Assembly: GCF_036090055.1 (NCBI RefSeq)
Contig: NZ_CP107970.1
Location: forward strand, 2,110,501-2,174,500
Origin: Nocardioides sp. NBC_00368
Lineage (GTDB): Bacteria; Actinomycetota; Actinomycetes; Propionibacteriales; Nocardioidaceae
Length of the DNA: 64,000 nt
Direction of reading: 5' to 3'
Position 1 is the first letter of the stretch, and each line of letters begins with the position of its first letter. Positions 25,035 to 34,900 of the stretch are shown piece after piece. The position numbers and the translations under genes were made by a program. Under the pieces are notes generated by a model. The model made no database searches. It was not told the origin of the DNA and was given only the letters and a program-made list of their open reading frames with translations.

Positions 25035-26516
25035 TCACTGACCGCCGGTCAGCTTCTCGCGGAGAGCCTGGAGCGCCTCGTCGGAGGCGAGGGAGCCGCC
25101 CTCGTCCTCGGAGACGGTCTCGTCGACCGAGCCACCCGAGGAGTAGGAGGTGGCCTCGCCGGCCTCGGCAGCCTTCTCGGCGGCCTCCTGCTGCTGCTTG
25201 ATGTGGGCCTCCCAGCGAGCGTGGGCCTGAGCGTACTGCTCCTCCCACTTCGCGCGCTGCTCGTCGTAGCCCTCGAGCCACTCGCCCGTCTCCGGGTCGA
25301 AGCCCTCGGGGTAGATGTAGTTGCCCTGGTCGTCGTAGGTCGCCGGCATGCCGTAGAGGGTCGGGTCGAACTCCTCGACGTCGGTCGAGGTGACCGTCTC
25401 GTTGGCCTGCTTGAGCGAGAGCGAGATCCGGCGACGCTCGAGGTCGATGTCGATGATCTTGACCATGACGTCGTCGTTGACCTGGACGACCTGCTCGGGG
25501 ATCTCCACGTGGCGCTCGGCCAGCTCGGAGATGTGCACGAGGCCCTCGATGCCCTCCTCGACACGGACGAACGAACCGAACGGCACCAGCTTGGTGACCT
25601 TACCCGGGACGATCTGGCCGATCTGGTGGGTGCGGGCGAAGTGCTGCCACGGGTCCTCCTGCGTCGCCTTCAGCGACAGGGAGACACGCTCGCGGTCCAT
25701 GTCCACGTCGAGAACCTCGACGGTGACCTCGTCACCGACGGTGACGACCTCGGACGGGTGGTCGATGTGCTTCCAGGACAGCTCGGAGACGTGGACGAGA
25801 CCGTCGACGCCGCCCAGGTCCACGAACGCACCGAAGTTGACGATCGAGGAGACGACACCCTTGCGGATCTGACCCTTCTGGAGCTGGGTCAGGAAGCCGT
25901 GGCGAACCTCGGACTGGGTCTGCTCGAGCCAGGCACGGCGCGACAGGACCACGTTGTTGCGGTTCTTGTCGAGCTCGATGATCTTGGCCTCGAGGGTCTG
26001 GCCGACGTACGGCTGCAGGTCGCGGACGCGACGCATCTCGACGAGGGAGGCGGGGAGGAAGCCACGCAGGCCGATGTCCAGGATGAGACCACCCTTGACG
26101 ACCTCGATGACCGCGCCCTCGACGACGCCGTCCTCCTCCTTGACCTGCTCGATCGTGCCCCAGGCGCGCTCGTACTGCGCGCGCTTCTTGGACAGGATCA
26201 GGCGGCCTTCCTTGTCCTCCTTCTGGAGCACCAGGGCCTCGACCTTGTCGCCGACCTCGACAACCTCGGACGGGTCGACGTCGTGCTTGATCGAGAGCTC
26301 GCGCGACGGGATGACACCTTCGGTCTTGTAACCGATGTCGAGCAGGACCTCGTCCCGGTCGACCTTGACGATGACACCGTCCACGATGTCGCCGTCGTTG
26401 AAGTACTTGATGGTCTCGTCGATCGCGGCGAGGAAGTCCTCTTCCGACCCGATGTCGTTGATCGCGACCTGAGGCGCGTCGTAGTCAGGAAGAGGAATGT
26501 TGAGCGTGCTCGTCAT
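25035..26516 (-). CDS. rpsA: 30S ribosomal protein S1
   Basis: A 493-residue protein with four consecutive S1 RNA-binding domains, as usual in actinobacteria (six in E. coli). They begin near residues 40 (GDIVDGVIVKVDRDEVLLDIGYKTEG), 125 (VVEGAVIEVVKGGLILDIGLRGFLP), 212 (KGVVSSIVNFGAFVDLGGVDGLVH) and 297 (PGKVTKLVPFGSFVRVEEGIEGLVH). The last 100 residues are an acidic, Glu/Ala-rich tail. S1 helps mRNA bind to the 30S subunit. GGGAGG (about 7 nt) precedes the ATG. A 246-bp leader separates it from the divergent methyltransferase. Confidence 0.97.
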   Translation of the reverse strand: MTSTLNIPLPDYDAPQVAINDIGSEEDFLAAIDETIKYFNDGDIVDGVIVKVDRDEVLLDIGYKTEGVIPSRELSIKHDVDPSEVVEVGDKVEALVLQKEDKEGRLILSKKRAQYERAWGTIEQVKEEDGVVEGAVIEVVKGGLILDIGLRGFLPASLVEMRRVRDLQPYVGQTLEAKIIELDKNRNNVVLSRRAWLEQTQSEVRHGFLTQLQKGQIRKGVVSSIVNFGAFVDLGGVDGLVHVSELSWKHIDHPSEVVTVGDEVTVEVLDVDMDRERVSLSLKATQEDPWQHFARTHQIGQIVPGKVTKLVPFGSFVRVEEGIEGLVHISELAERHVEIPEQVVQVNDDVMVKIIDIDLERRRISLSLKQANETVTSTDVEEFDPTLYGMPATYDDQGNYIYPEGFDPETGEWLEGYDEQRAKWEEQYAQAHARWEAHIKQQQEAAEKAAEAGEATSYSSGGSVDETVSEDEGGSLASDEALQALREKLTGGQ

Positions 26517-26701
26517 AAGGGAGGTGGTTTCCTTGGGTGGACAGATATCGTCGGGTCACACACATCTGGAGTCTCGGGTCGGCAGCCCCTCGCCGGCACC
26601 AGCACAAACAGGCTTCGTCGCCCGGTGTGAACCGGCTGTCGAGGTAGCAGGCCAAGGTCCACTAGGTCCGGGACCCGGGCAGACTTCAGACGCAGTTTCC
26701 A

Positions 26702-26732
26702 AGCCTACGCTCCAGTCACAGGCTCCGTCCAA
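26702..26732 (-). promoter_or_regulatory. Weak candidate promoter for rpsA
   Basis: On the minus strand TTGGAC (26732-26727) and TAGGCT (26707-26702) are 19 bp apart, about 190 bp upstream of the rpsA start. The -10 fits TAnnnT, but the spacing is long. No other structure was recognised in this leader. Confidence 0.3.
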
Positions 26733-26762
26733 CTGTCGGCGTCACCTCGCGGGGCATACGCT

Positions 26763-27653
26763 GTGGGGGTGGACCAAGCCATCACCCCGGTCGTCCGGCC
26801 GGAGGCGCCCATCGATCCCTTCGGCGCGATCGAAACCATCGACACCACCGGCCCGGTCGTCAGAGCCGAACGGCGTACGGTCGGCGAAGCCGAGTCACGC
26901 CGCGCCAACGGCCCCGACTGGGACAGGTACGCCGACGAGTACCAGGCGACCCACGGACCCTTCCTCGGCGAGGCCGGGTTCGTCTGGGGCCCCGAGGGCC
27001 TGACCGAGGCCGATCTAGGCGTCCTCGGCGACGTCGGCGGCAAGGACGTGCTCGAGCTCGGCTCCGGTGCCTGTCAGTGCTCGCGGTGGGTGAACATCCA
27101 GGGCGGGCGCGCGATCGGCCTGGACCTGTCCGGCCGCCAGCTCCAGCACTCGCGGCGCCTCGACGAGCAGACCGGTGTCGCCGTGCCCGCGGTGCAGGCC
27201 ACCGCGACCGACCTGCCCTTCGCCGACGGCTCCTTCGACATCGTCTTCTGCTCCTTCGGCGCGCTGCAGTTCGTCAGCGACATCGCCCACGCGATCGCCG
27301 AGACCGCCCGCGTCCTGCGGCCCGGCGGCCGCTTCGCCTTCTCGATCACCCACCCGACACGGTGGATGTTCCCCGACGACCCCGGCCCCGAGGGCCTCAT
27401 CGCCGCGCAGTCCTACTGGGACCGCACCCCCTACGTCGAGGTCGACGACGAGACCGGCAAGGTGTCGTACGTCGAGCACCACCGCACCCTCGGCGACTGG
27501 GTCTCGCTGCTGGCCGGCGCCGGGTTCCGGATCACCGACCTGGTCGAGCCGGAGTGGCCCGAGGACCACGAGCGCATCTGGGGCGGCTGGTCGCGGACCC
27601 GGGGGCTGCTGACCCCCGGCACCGCGATCTTCGGTGCGGATCTGGCGAGCTAG
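26763..27653 (+). CDS. Class I SAM-dependent methyltransferase
   Basis: A 296-residue methyltransferase. Motif I is VLELGSGACQCSRWV (near residue 98), followed by the acidic residue in GLDLSGRQL. Motif II/III is ATATDLPFADGSFDIVFCSFGALQFV. The post-motif segment is ARVLRPGGRFAFSITHP. The first 60 residues are a family-specific extension ending DRYADEYQATHG. Proteins of this type occur next to rpsA in many actinobacteria; the substrate is unknown. GTG codons at 26763 and 26769 both fit. Confidence 0.85.
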   Translation: MGVDQAITPVVRPEAPIDPFGAIETIDTTGPVVRAERRTVGEAESRRANGPDWDRYADEYQATHGPFLGEAGFVWGPEGLTEADLGVLGDVGGKDVLELGSGACQCSRWVNIQGGRAIGLDLSGRQLQHSRRLDEQTGVAVPAVQATATDLPFADGSFDIVFCSFGALQFVSDIAHAIAETARVLRPGGRFAFSITHPTRWMFPDDPGPEGLIAAQSYWDRTPYVEVDDETGKVSYVEHHRTLGDWVSLLAGAGFRITDLVEPEWPEDHERIWGGWSRTRGLLTPGTAIFGADLAS

Positions 27654-27684
27654 ACACCGGCGGCCGCACCCCACCGAAATCGAG

Positions 27685-27719
27685 CGCGGGCCCGAAGGCC
27701 ATCAGCCTTCGAGCCCGCG
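27685..27719. terminator. Hairpin between convergent methyltransferase and DUF3068 genes
   Basis: CGCGGGC (27685-27691) and CGAAGGC (27693-27699) pair with GCCTTCG (27705-27711) and GCCCGCG (27713-27719), around a CATCA loop with one symmetric mismatch. It is probably a bidirectional terminator. Confidence 0.75.
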
Positions 27720-27746
27720 AACGTCGGTTCCGGTGTGCGGTGAGCC

Positions 27747-28709
27747 TCAGGCATCCACCAGCGTGCGGTCGTCGGCGGCGGCGTGGGAGCCACCGTTGGG
27801 CTTGCGGCCGCGCACCGTCAGCCACAGGCCGACCAGCAGGAGGATCAGGCCGGCTACGACGCCGCCGACGGGGATCCAGGTGCCGATCAGCTTGAGCTGG
27901 GCGATGTTGTCCTTGGCGTCCTGGGCGTTGTTGGACACCGTCTCGTCGGAGTAGCTCATGTCGGCGTCGATCAGCACCATGCCGCTGCTGGTGACCATCT
28001 TCTGGGTCGCGCTCTGGTCGATGTAGGACCCGGTGGTCGGCTCGACGTAGATCGTCTGGGTGGCCTCGTAGGAGCCACGGACGTCGTCGTCGGTGTCGGG
28101 CTCGCCGTCCTCGCCCTTGGACAGGATCTCGTCGTCGGAGGAGGCGGAGACCTCGAACTGGTAGGTCTTCACACCCTCGATCTCGACGTCGTCGACGTAG
28201 GTGGCGATGACGGTCGTGCCGAGCGTGTCGTCCCAGTACTCGTAGTCGTGGCGCTCGGTCTCGAACGGGAACTTGCCCGCCAGGCCGGTCATGCCCTCGA
28301 CGGCGCGGTCCTCACCGACGTACTTGGCCTGGTCCTCGACGACCTCGGAGGACTTGCGGTCCATGGCGTAGGCGCGTTCGGTCGTGATCACGACGCGGTC
28401 GTCGTCCTCAGCACGGGCGCACGGAGGCGTCTCGCCCTCCTGGATCATGATGCAGCCGGCCTCGACGAAGACGACGACGTCGTCGGTCGACTCCTTCGGC
28501 GCCGCCTCGGTGGTCCGGGTGTACCTCACCGGAACCGGGGTGTCGGACTTGGCCAGCGCGCCGCTGGCGGTGCCGTCCAGGACGGTCGTGGTGTTCACGT
28601 TGAGCGGCACGGTCGCCGCGGCGTCCCTGCCCCAGAAGCCGGCTACTGCGGCGGCGACCAGCGCGAACGCGCCGACCAGCAAGAAGACGTAACCAATCAC
28701 TCTTCGCAT
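27747..28709 (-). CDS. DUF3068 / PorA-family membrane-anchored protein
   Basis: A 320-residue protein with one transmembrane helix at each end: residues 4-26 (VIGYVFLLVGAFALVAAAVAGFW) and about 275-298 (WIPVGGVVAGLILLLVGLWLTV). Between them is a large extracytoplasmic beta-rich domain containing YTRTTEAAPKESTDDVVVFVE, FPFETERHDYEYWDDTLGTT and the strand YEATQTIYVEPTTGSYIDQ. This is the DUF3068 architecture of actinobacteria, often named PorA family. The molecular role is not established. It stands at the edge of the envelope glycan cluster and diverges from a GT-C-like membrane protein gene. Confidence 0.85.
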   Translation of the reverse strand: MRRVIGYVFLLVGAFALVAAAVAGFWGRDAAATVPLNVNTTTVLDGTASGALAKSDTPVPVRYTRTTEAAPKESTDDVVVFVEAGCIMIQEGETPPCARAEDDDRVVITTERAYAMDRKSSEVVEDQAKYVGEDRAVEGMTGLAGKFPFETERHDYEYWDDTLGTTVIATYVDDVEIEGVKTYQFEVSASSDDEILSKGEDGEPDTDDDVRGSYEATQTIYVEPTTGSYIDQSATQKMVTSSGMVLIDADMSYSDETVSNNAQDAKDNIAQLKLIGTWIPVGGVVAGLILLLVGLWLTVRGRKPNGGSHAAADDRTLVDA

Positions 28710-28819
28710 GTTTCTGCCCCTCCCAAGGCCTCAGTTCCCCCCTCGATCCGCGAACCGTAGCAGCAATACCCGGCCAGGTGTGCAACGGGTCACAAACTGC
28801 TGTGCGACACTTCCTCTTC

Positions 28820-30742
28820 GTGTCCTCCTCCCACCCCACGACCACCGCTGCCGGGCACACCGGCGGGCCCGCTGACGCGCCCGCTGCCGACGGCGTGCTG
28901 GCGACTCCCAGACATGTCGTCACGGCCGCGCTCGCCCTGATCGTGGCCCAGCTGGCCTTCCGCGCCTGGGCACTGAGCGGTTCGTGGTACCGCTTCGACG
29001 ACGCCAACTTCATGTCGAAGCTGATGTCGGACGGGCTCTCGGCCGACCTGCTCTTCCACGGCTTCGCCGGCCACCTCATGCCCGGCGCGTTCGCGCTGAC
29101 GGCCTGGAACTTCTCGCTCGACCCGTACGCCTGGGTCTACCCGGCCGTCGAGCTGCTGGTGCTGCAGGCGGTGGCGAGCCTCGGCGCGCTGGTGTTCCTC
29201 TGCTCCGCGTTCGGCCCGCGGCGCGGGATCCTGCCGCCGCTGGCCCTGTTCCTGTTCTCCTCGATCAGCCTGCCGGCGTTCCTGTCCTGGGGCCCCGGCA
29301 TCACCCAGCTGCCGTTCCTCGCCGCGATCTTCTGGGGGTCGTGGGCACACCTCAACTACCTGCGTACGCGGCGGTTCCGCTGGGCCCTGCTGACCATGGT
29401 CATCACCCTGGCCGCGATCGCCTTCGGCGAGAAGGCGATGCTGGTGTTCTGGCCCTACGCCGTGCTGGCGCTGGGCTGGTTCGCCACCGGCGACATCCTG
29501 ACCCGGCTGCGCACCGTCTTGACCCGCTACCTACCCGGCGTGCTGCTCTACGGGGTCGTCTCGATCGGCTCCGTGGTCGCCTACCTCGTCCTCGGCGCCG
29601 GCTCCTCGGAGGCCTCGGGCAGCTCGGACGCCAACGGGTTCGCGCTGGTCGCGCAGCGGTTCCTGTTCGAGTCGTGGGCGCCGGGCGTGGTCGGCGGCCC
29701 GCTGCGCTGGACCTGGCTGGAGGGCAACTCGGCGGGCTGGGCCGAGCCCGGGGCGGTGGTCTCGGTGCTCGCGGTCGGCGTGCTGGCGCTGCTGACCTAC
29801 GAGCTCGCCCGGACCCGCTCGATCGCGCTGCGGGCCTGGTGGCTCGTGGGCGGCATCCTCGTCGTCGACATCGCGCTGATCACCGCCATCCGGGCAGGCG
29901 CCGTCGGCGCCGACATCGCGCTCGCCTACCGCTATCTCACCGACACGATCGCCGTCACCGCGATGGCGCTCGCGCTGGCCACGCTGCCGCTGCGCGGGGC
30001 GGTGGAGACGCTGGCTCCGACGCGTACCTCGCCGTTCCTGGACGTGCCCAAGCGGGTGGCGGTCGCCACCGCGGTCGTCGCGGCGCTGGGGCTCTTCTCG
30101 TCCTACTCCTACGCCCAGGGCTGGCACGACGACGACAACACCCGGCGCTACATCGAGACGGTTCAAGCCGACCTGGCCGATGTCGACGAGCCGCTGCCGA
30201 TGGCCGACGGGCCGGTGCCCGGGTGGATGATCTGGGGCGCCTCCTACCCCTACAACCAGGTGAGCCGGGTGCTGCGCCCGCTCGGGGACAAGATGGCATT
30301 TCCGCGGGCCAGCACCGATCATCTCTACATGGTCGACGACAAGGGGCACATCCGTCCTGCCGCCGTCGACCCCGAGCGGCGCTCCATCGGGGCCGTCGAT
30401 GCGAGCCCGAGCCCGGACCAGTGCCCGCTGCGGGTGCGGCAGACGCCGCTCGAGGTGGGTCTGGACGGCGGCGTCGCCGGTGCCGGGTGGTGGGTCCGGA
30501 TCGCCTACGCCGCGGGCGCCGAGGACGTCGGCCGGATGCGGGTGACGGCCGGCGACCACTCCTACGACGTCGATATCGAGCCCGGCTACCGCAGCCTCTA
30601 CGTACGGACCGGTGAGGGCCGGTTCGACTCCATCGGGTTCCAGAGCCTGACGCCTGGGTCGAAGCCGTGCCTGGGCGGCATCGAGGTCGGCGAGGTGGTT
30701 CCGTTCGGCGACCCGATCTCGGGCGCCGAGGAAGGTGACTGA
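28820..30742 (+). CDS. Polytopic membrane protein, probable GT-C-type glycosyltransferase
   Basis: A 640-residue integral membrane protein with about 10-11 helices between residues 30 and 410. A periplasmic C-terminal domain of about 220 residues begins near QGWHDDDNTRRYIETVQADL. The first external loop has SGSWYRFDDANFMSKLMSDG; the DD pair sits where GT-C enzymes place catalytic acids. The family is related to polyprenyl-phosphate-sugar-dependent transferases, but substrate and product are unknown. GTG at 28820 is chosen; GTG at 28802 is possible. Its TGA overlaps the ATG of the acyltransferase by one base (TGATG), which indicates translational coupling. Confidence 0.75.
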   Translation: MSSSHPTTTAAGHTGGPADAPAADGVLATPRHVVTAALALIVAQLAFRAWALSGSWYRFDDANFMSKLMSDGLSADLLFHGFAGHLMPGAFALTAWNFSLDPYAWVYPAVELLVLQAVASLGALVFLCSAFGPRRGILPPLALFLFSSISLPAFLSWGPGITQLPFLAAIFWGSWAHLNYLRTRRFRWALLTMVITLAAIAFGEKAMLVFWPYAVLALGWFATGDILTRLRTVLTRYLPGVLLYGVVSIGSVVAYLVLGAGSSEASGSSDANGFALVAQRFLFESWAPGVVGGPLRWTWLEGNSAGWAEPGAVVSVLAVGVLALLTYELARTRSIALRAWWLVGGILVVDIALITAIRAGAVGADIALAYRYLTDTIAVTAMALALATLPLRGAVETLAPTRTSPFLDVPKRVAVATAVVAALGLFSSYSYAQGWHDDDNTRRYIETVQADLADVDEPLPMADGPVPGWMIWGASYPYNQVSRVLRPLGDKMAFPRASTDHLYMVDDKGHIRPAAVDPERRSIGAVDASPSPDQCPLRVRQTPLEVGLDGGVAGAGWWVRIAYAAGAEDVGRMRVTAGDHSYDVDIEPGYRSLYVRTGEGRFDSIGFQSLTPGSKPCLGGIEVGEVVPFGDPISGAEEGD

Positions 30743-31941
30743 TGGACCGCCGCTTCCTCACCCTCGACGCCCTGCGCGCGGTCGGCGCGCTGATGGTGGT
30801 GCTCACCCACGTCGGGTTCCAGACCGGCCGCTACCCGCGTGGCTGGACCGGGGCGATGCTCGCCCACCTGGACCTCGGCGTGGCGATCTTCTTCGTGATC
30901 TCCGGGTTTCTGCTGGCCAGGCCGTGGTTCGCGGCCAGCGCCGCGGGAACTCCCCCGCCGAGCACGGGCCGCTATCTGTGGAAGCGCGCGCTGCGGATCC
31001 TGCCGCTCTACTGGGTCGTGGTGATCGTCTGCCTGCTCGCCGCCCCCGCGAACTCCGACGTCGGTCTCGGCGGCTGGCTCTCCAATCTGACCCTGACCCA
31101 GATCTACACCCAGGACTCCCACGCCTACGGCCTGGCGCACATGTGGAGCCTGTGCACCGAGGTCGCCTTCTACCTCGCGCTGCCGCTGGTGGTGCGGCTG
31201 CTGACGCCCCGCGACCGCTTGGACGTACGGCGCGTGCTGGTCGTCTCGCTGCTGCTCTCGGTCGGCGGCGTGGTGTTCGCGGCCGGCGCCCGGAGCTGGT
31301 TCGAGCAGCCGCTCGCGGCCGAGTGGCTGCCGGCCTACCTGCCGTGGTTCCTGGCCGGCACCGCGCTCGCGGCGTGCTCGGTCGACCCGGGCATGCGGGC
31401 GCGGCTGGATGGCGCGGCCCGCGACCTGGCCGGCTGGTGGCTGCTGGCGCTGGGGCTCTTCGTCGCGGCCTGCACGCCGATCACCGGCCCGACGGGTCTC
31501 GTGGATGCGCCGACGCCGGCCGAGTCGGCGCTCAAGTGCGTGCTCTACGGCGCGGTCGCGGTGTGCGTGATGTTCCCGCTGGTCTTCGGGCCCGAGCTCG
31601 AGGGCCCGGTGCGCCGCTGGCTGGCAAGCCCGGTGCCCAGCGCCCTGGGCGAGATCTCCTACGGCATCTTCTCGATCCACATGTTCGTGCTGCTGATGGG
31701 CATGGAGGTCCTCGGCTTCGAGGTCTTCGCCGACCGCTTCTGGACCGTCCTCGGTATGACTCTCGTGGTCACGATCCCGATCGCGGCGCTCTCCTACGGC
31801 TTGTTCGAGCGCCGGGTGATGCGGCTGCGCAACTGGCGCCCGCCGGCGCTGAGGCCCTCGCGCAAGGATGTCTCCTCCGAGCGTGGTCCCGCGGAGGCGG
31901 AGGCCGCCGCGAGCACGACGGCGGCCAGCGAGAGCGCCTGA
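30742..31941 (+). CDS. Acyltransferase family 3 membrane protein (OafA/YrhL-like)
   Basis: A 399-residue protein with about 10 helices of the acyltransferase-3 family, which O-acylates extracytoplasmic sugars. It opens with RFLTLDALRAVGALMVVLTHVGF, including the conserved His of the active site. FFVISGFLLARPWF and the YLWKRALRILPLYWVVV segment follow; the Arg-rich piece is typical. HMWSLCTEVAFYLALPL carries the second conserved motif. The start is coupled to the preceding membrane protein. The last 148 bp overlap the end of the convergent AftD-like gene. Confidence 0.88.
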   Translation: MDRRFLTLDALRAVGALMVVLTHVGFQTGRYPRGWTGAMLAHLDLGVAIFFVISGFLLARPWFAASAAGTPPPSTGRYLWKRALRILPLYWVVVIVCLLAAPANSDVGLGGWLSNLTLTQIYTQDSHAYGLAHMWSLCTEVAFYLALPLVVRLLTPRDRLDVRRVLVVSLLLSVGGVVFAAGARSWFEQPLAAEWLPAYLPWFLAGTALAACSVDPGMRARLDGAARDLAGWWLLALGLFVAACTPITGPTGLVDAPTPAESALKCVLYGAVAVCVMFPLVFGPELEGPVRRWLASPVPSALGEISYGIFSIHMFVLLMGMEVLGFEVFADRFWTVLGMTLVVTIPIAALSYGLFERRVMRLRNWRPPALRPSRKDVSSERGPAEAEAAASTTAASESA

Positions 31942-34900
31942 GCCGTCCAGGCCGGCGGGTCCCACGGCAGGTCCCAGGCGGTCGGGAGGATCTCGACGGC
32001 GAGGGCGCCGGCGAGCAGTGCGGCCCCGGAGCCGATGGCCAGGAGGCGTACGACCGCTGGCCGGCGGCCGGTCAGGCGCGGCAGCAGCCAGGCCACCACG
32101 GCGGCCAGCGCACCCCACCAGCCGGCGAGCAGACCGGCGACGAGGACCAGCAGCCCGCCGTCGTACCACCGCCACGGCGCGGCCACGGGGAACAGCTCGA
32201 GGCTGGGCGGGGTGCCGCGTCGGCGCCATGAGGTCACCAGCGCGAGCGCCAGGACCAGCGCCGCGCCGCCCGCACCGGCGAGCAGCCCGGCACGGTAGGT
32301 GCCCTCGGGGGCGAAGCCGAAACGTACCTCTCCCTCGGCTCCGGCGGGCACGATCCAGCCCTGCTGCCAGCCGTCGACCCGCTGGGCGCGCAGGGTCTCG
32401 CCGTCCAGGGTGGCGGTGGCGCCGGGGTTGATGTTCTGCGGGAGGACGAGGACGCGGTCGTAGGTCTCCGCGGAGACGGTCGCCGAGACCGCGGCGTCGC
32501 GCTCGTCCCGCTCGACCTCGACCGCGACCGGCGGCTCGGCGTCGGCGATCACCTCGGCACTGAGCTCGAGGCTGTCGAACCGAAGCGCGCCACCTGCCGA
32601 AGCGGAGCCCGAGGCGATCGGGGCCGGGTCGGCGAGCAGCGTGTTCTCGCCGGCGGCCAGGGTGATCGGCGCCGTGTCGCAGACCCTCAGCGAGGCCTCG
32701 CCGCCGCGCAGCAGATCGGCGAGCGACCCGTTGACCGAGGTACGCAGCAGCCGGTCGCCCACCCGGATGTGAGGCCCGTCGGCACAGCCCGCCTGGAGCC
32801 TGCCGTCGCCGAGCGCACGGCCGTTGACCTGCAGCTCGGAGATGCCGGCGGGCAGCTCGGTGGCGTCGGCCAGGCTCGAGGGTTGGTCGTAGGCGGGGTC
32901 GGTCTCGGTGATCCGGATCCGGAGGCGGTCGGTGCGCCAGCCGGCGGGGACGGCGACGTCGCCGTCCTCGCCGACCTCGCGGGTGACGGTGCGCTTGGGC
33001 CGGCGCAGATCGGTGATCTCGACCTCGGTGGGGATGCTGACCGGGGCGGCCTCGTTCACGAGGAGCCGCAGCGACCGGATCCGCTGCCGTTCGGGCAGCC
33101 GGAGGGTCACCGCGGCCGGGTCGGTCGACGGCGCGCGCCACGAGGTGCCGTCGTCGCCGTCGATCATCGCGAGCGCCGACTGGGCGATGTCGCCCCGGCT
33201 CGGCGCGGTGATGTCGACACCGGTGAGGGCGGCGGCGGCCTCGGCATAGGCGTCGTCGCGGCGCAGCGACACCGTGCCGCTGACGCGGAAGGACTGTCCT
33301 CGGGTCAGCGTGACCAGGCGGTCGAGGTTGTCACCATCGTCTCCGGTATCGGCCAGGAACGGCTCGCAGTAGAGCACCCTGTCCTGATCGATGCAGCCGC
33401 TGCGGTCGGTGTCGCGGCTGAGCCGGATCTTGCGGATCGTGGAGTCCTTCGGCGGCTGCGGCAGCGCGACCAGGCGCTGCGCCTCGACGCCCTCGATGTC
33501 GAGCTCGCTGATCCCCCAGGGACCGTAGGCGGTGGCACCACGGGCGGTGATGGTGAGGTTGCGCGCACTGAACCCGGTGAGGTCGTACGTCGCCTCCGCC
33601 CCCGGCTGCGGCGCGAAGACCTTGCGCATCTGGGCGCCGGCGACGAGCTCGAGCCGCTCCACCCCGACGACGTTGTCGGGCAGCCTGATGGTGACCCTGC
33701 CGAGGTCGGTCTCGTCCTCGAACCGCACCCGGAGCCAGGCTCCCTCGGGGCTGTGTCCCCAGCCGGTCTCGGTGCGCCATGCGGTGTCGGGGTCGCCGTC
33801 GAGGGCGGCCGAGGGTGCCCGGCCGCGGTCGACCGGGACGTCGCTCGGGGTCGCCGCGGAGCTGGAGGCCTCGACGGCCTCGACGCCGCGCCAGACCATG
33901 GTGCTCTGCCACCGCTCCTGGTTCTTCAGGTAGCGGTGGAAGCTCTCGGGCTGGTCGGAGTCGACGCCCTCCTCGGCGGTGCGGGTCGAGGAGGAGTTGG
34001 CGCGGACACCGGAGAAGATGGTCGTACGCCGCCGCTGCCCGTCGGTCAGGATGACGTCGGGCCTCTCCCCGGCCGCGTCCTCCTTCGACCGGAGGTCGTC
34101 GGCGGTCAGCACGGCCTGGGCGCCGCTGGCGGGCTCGCCGGGGTCGCCCATCACGGTCGTCCGGGCGGGGATCAGGGTCGCGCCGGGAGCGGCGTCTTCG
34201 ACCCGGTAGATCTCGATCGGCGGGTACTCCCCCGCCAGTCCACCGTCGACGAGCACCCGGGTGCCGTCCTCGCGGTGGTAGGTGGTGTTGCCGAAGTCTG
34301 CGCCGAACCTCGCCTCCCGGGTCAGGCCGGGCGACTGGTCGAGGGTGGCGTGCACCAGGGAGGGCGGCGGGGCGCCGGTCGTGCCCCAGTGCAGGTCGTT
34401 GCGCACCAGCAGCCGGGTGACGCCGGCCTTGGCCAGCATCGGCGCGAGGTCCGCGCTCGGGGTGCCGCGCTCGAGCTCCTCGGTGACCCGGTCGAGCCAG
34501 ACGACGTTGCCGGGCTCGGCCAGCGGCACCACGCCGCGTACGGCCCAGCGGGAGTCGGCGTAGGGCTGCAGGACCTCGTCGTGGGTGCTGCCCCACAGGT
34601 AGTCGCCGAACCGGGCGGCCGGGAGCACCAGGGTGACGCCACCGTCGTCGTTCTCGGAGAGGTGGTCGGCGGCGTCGGTCCAGAAGCCCGGCACGTTCTC
34701 GATCGACCCCGGCGGCGGGACCTGACCACGCACCCAGGGCACGGCGAGACCGGCCAGCGAGGCGGCCACGGCGATGACGAACACCGTCCGCAGCCACTGC
34801 GCGGCCTTGGTGCTCGTCCCCGAGGCACGCGCCAGACCGGCCCGGAAGAGGATGGTCTCGACGGCGAGCACGACACCGGCCGCGAGACCGAGGCGGAGCA

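Noticed and set aside
28820..30742. Assignment as a named arabinosyl- or mannosyltransferase
   Set aside because: The GT-C-like layout is visible, but no subfamily-specific motif was recognised, so only a general call is given.
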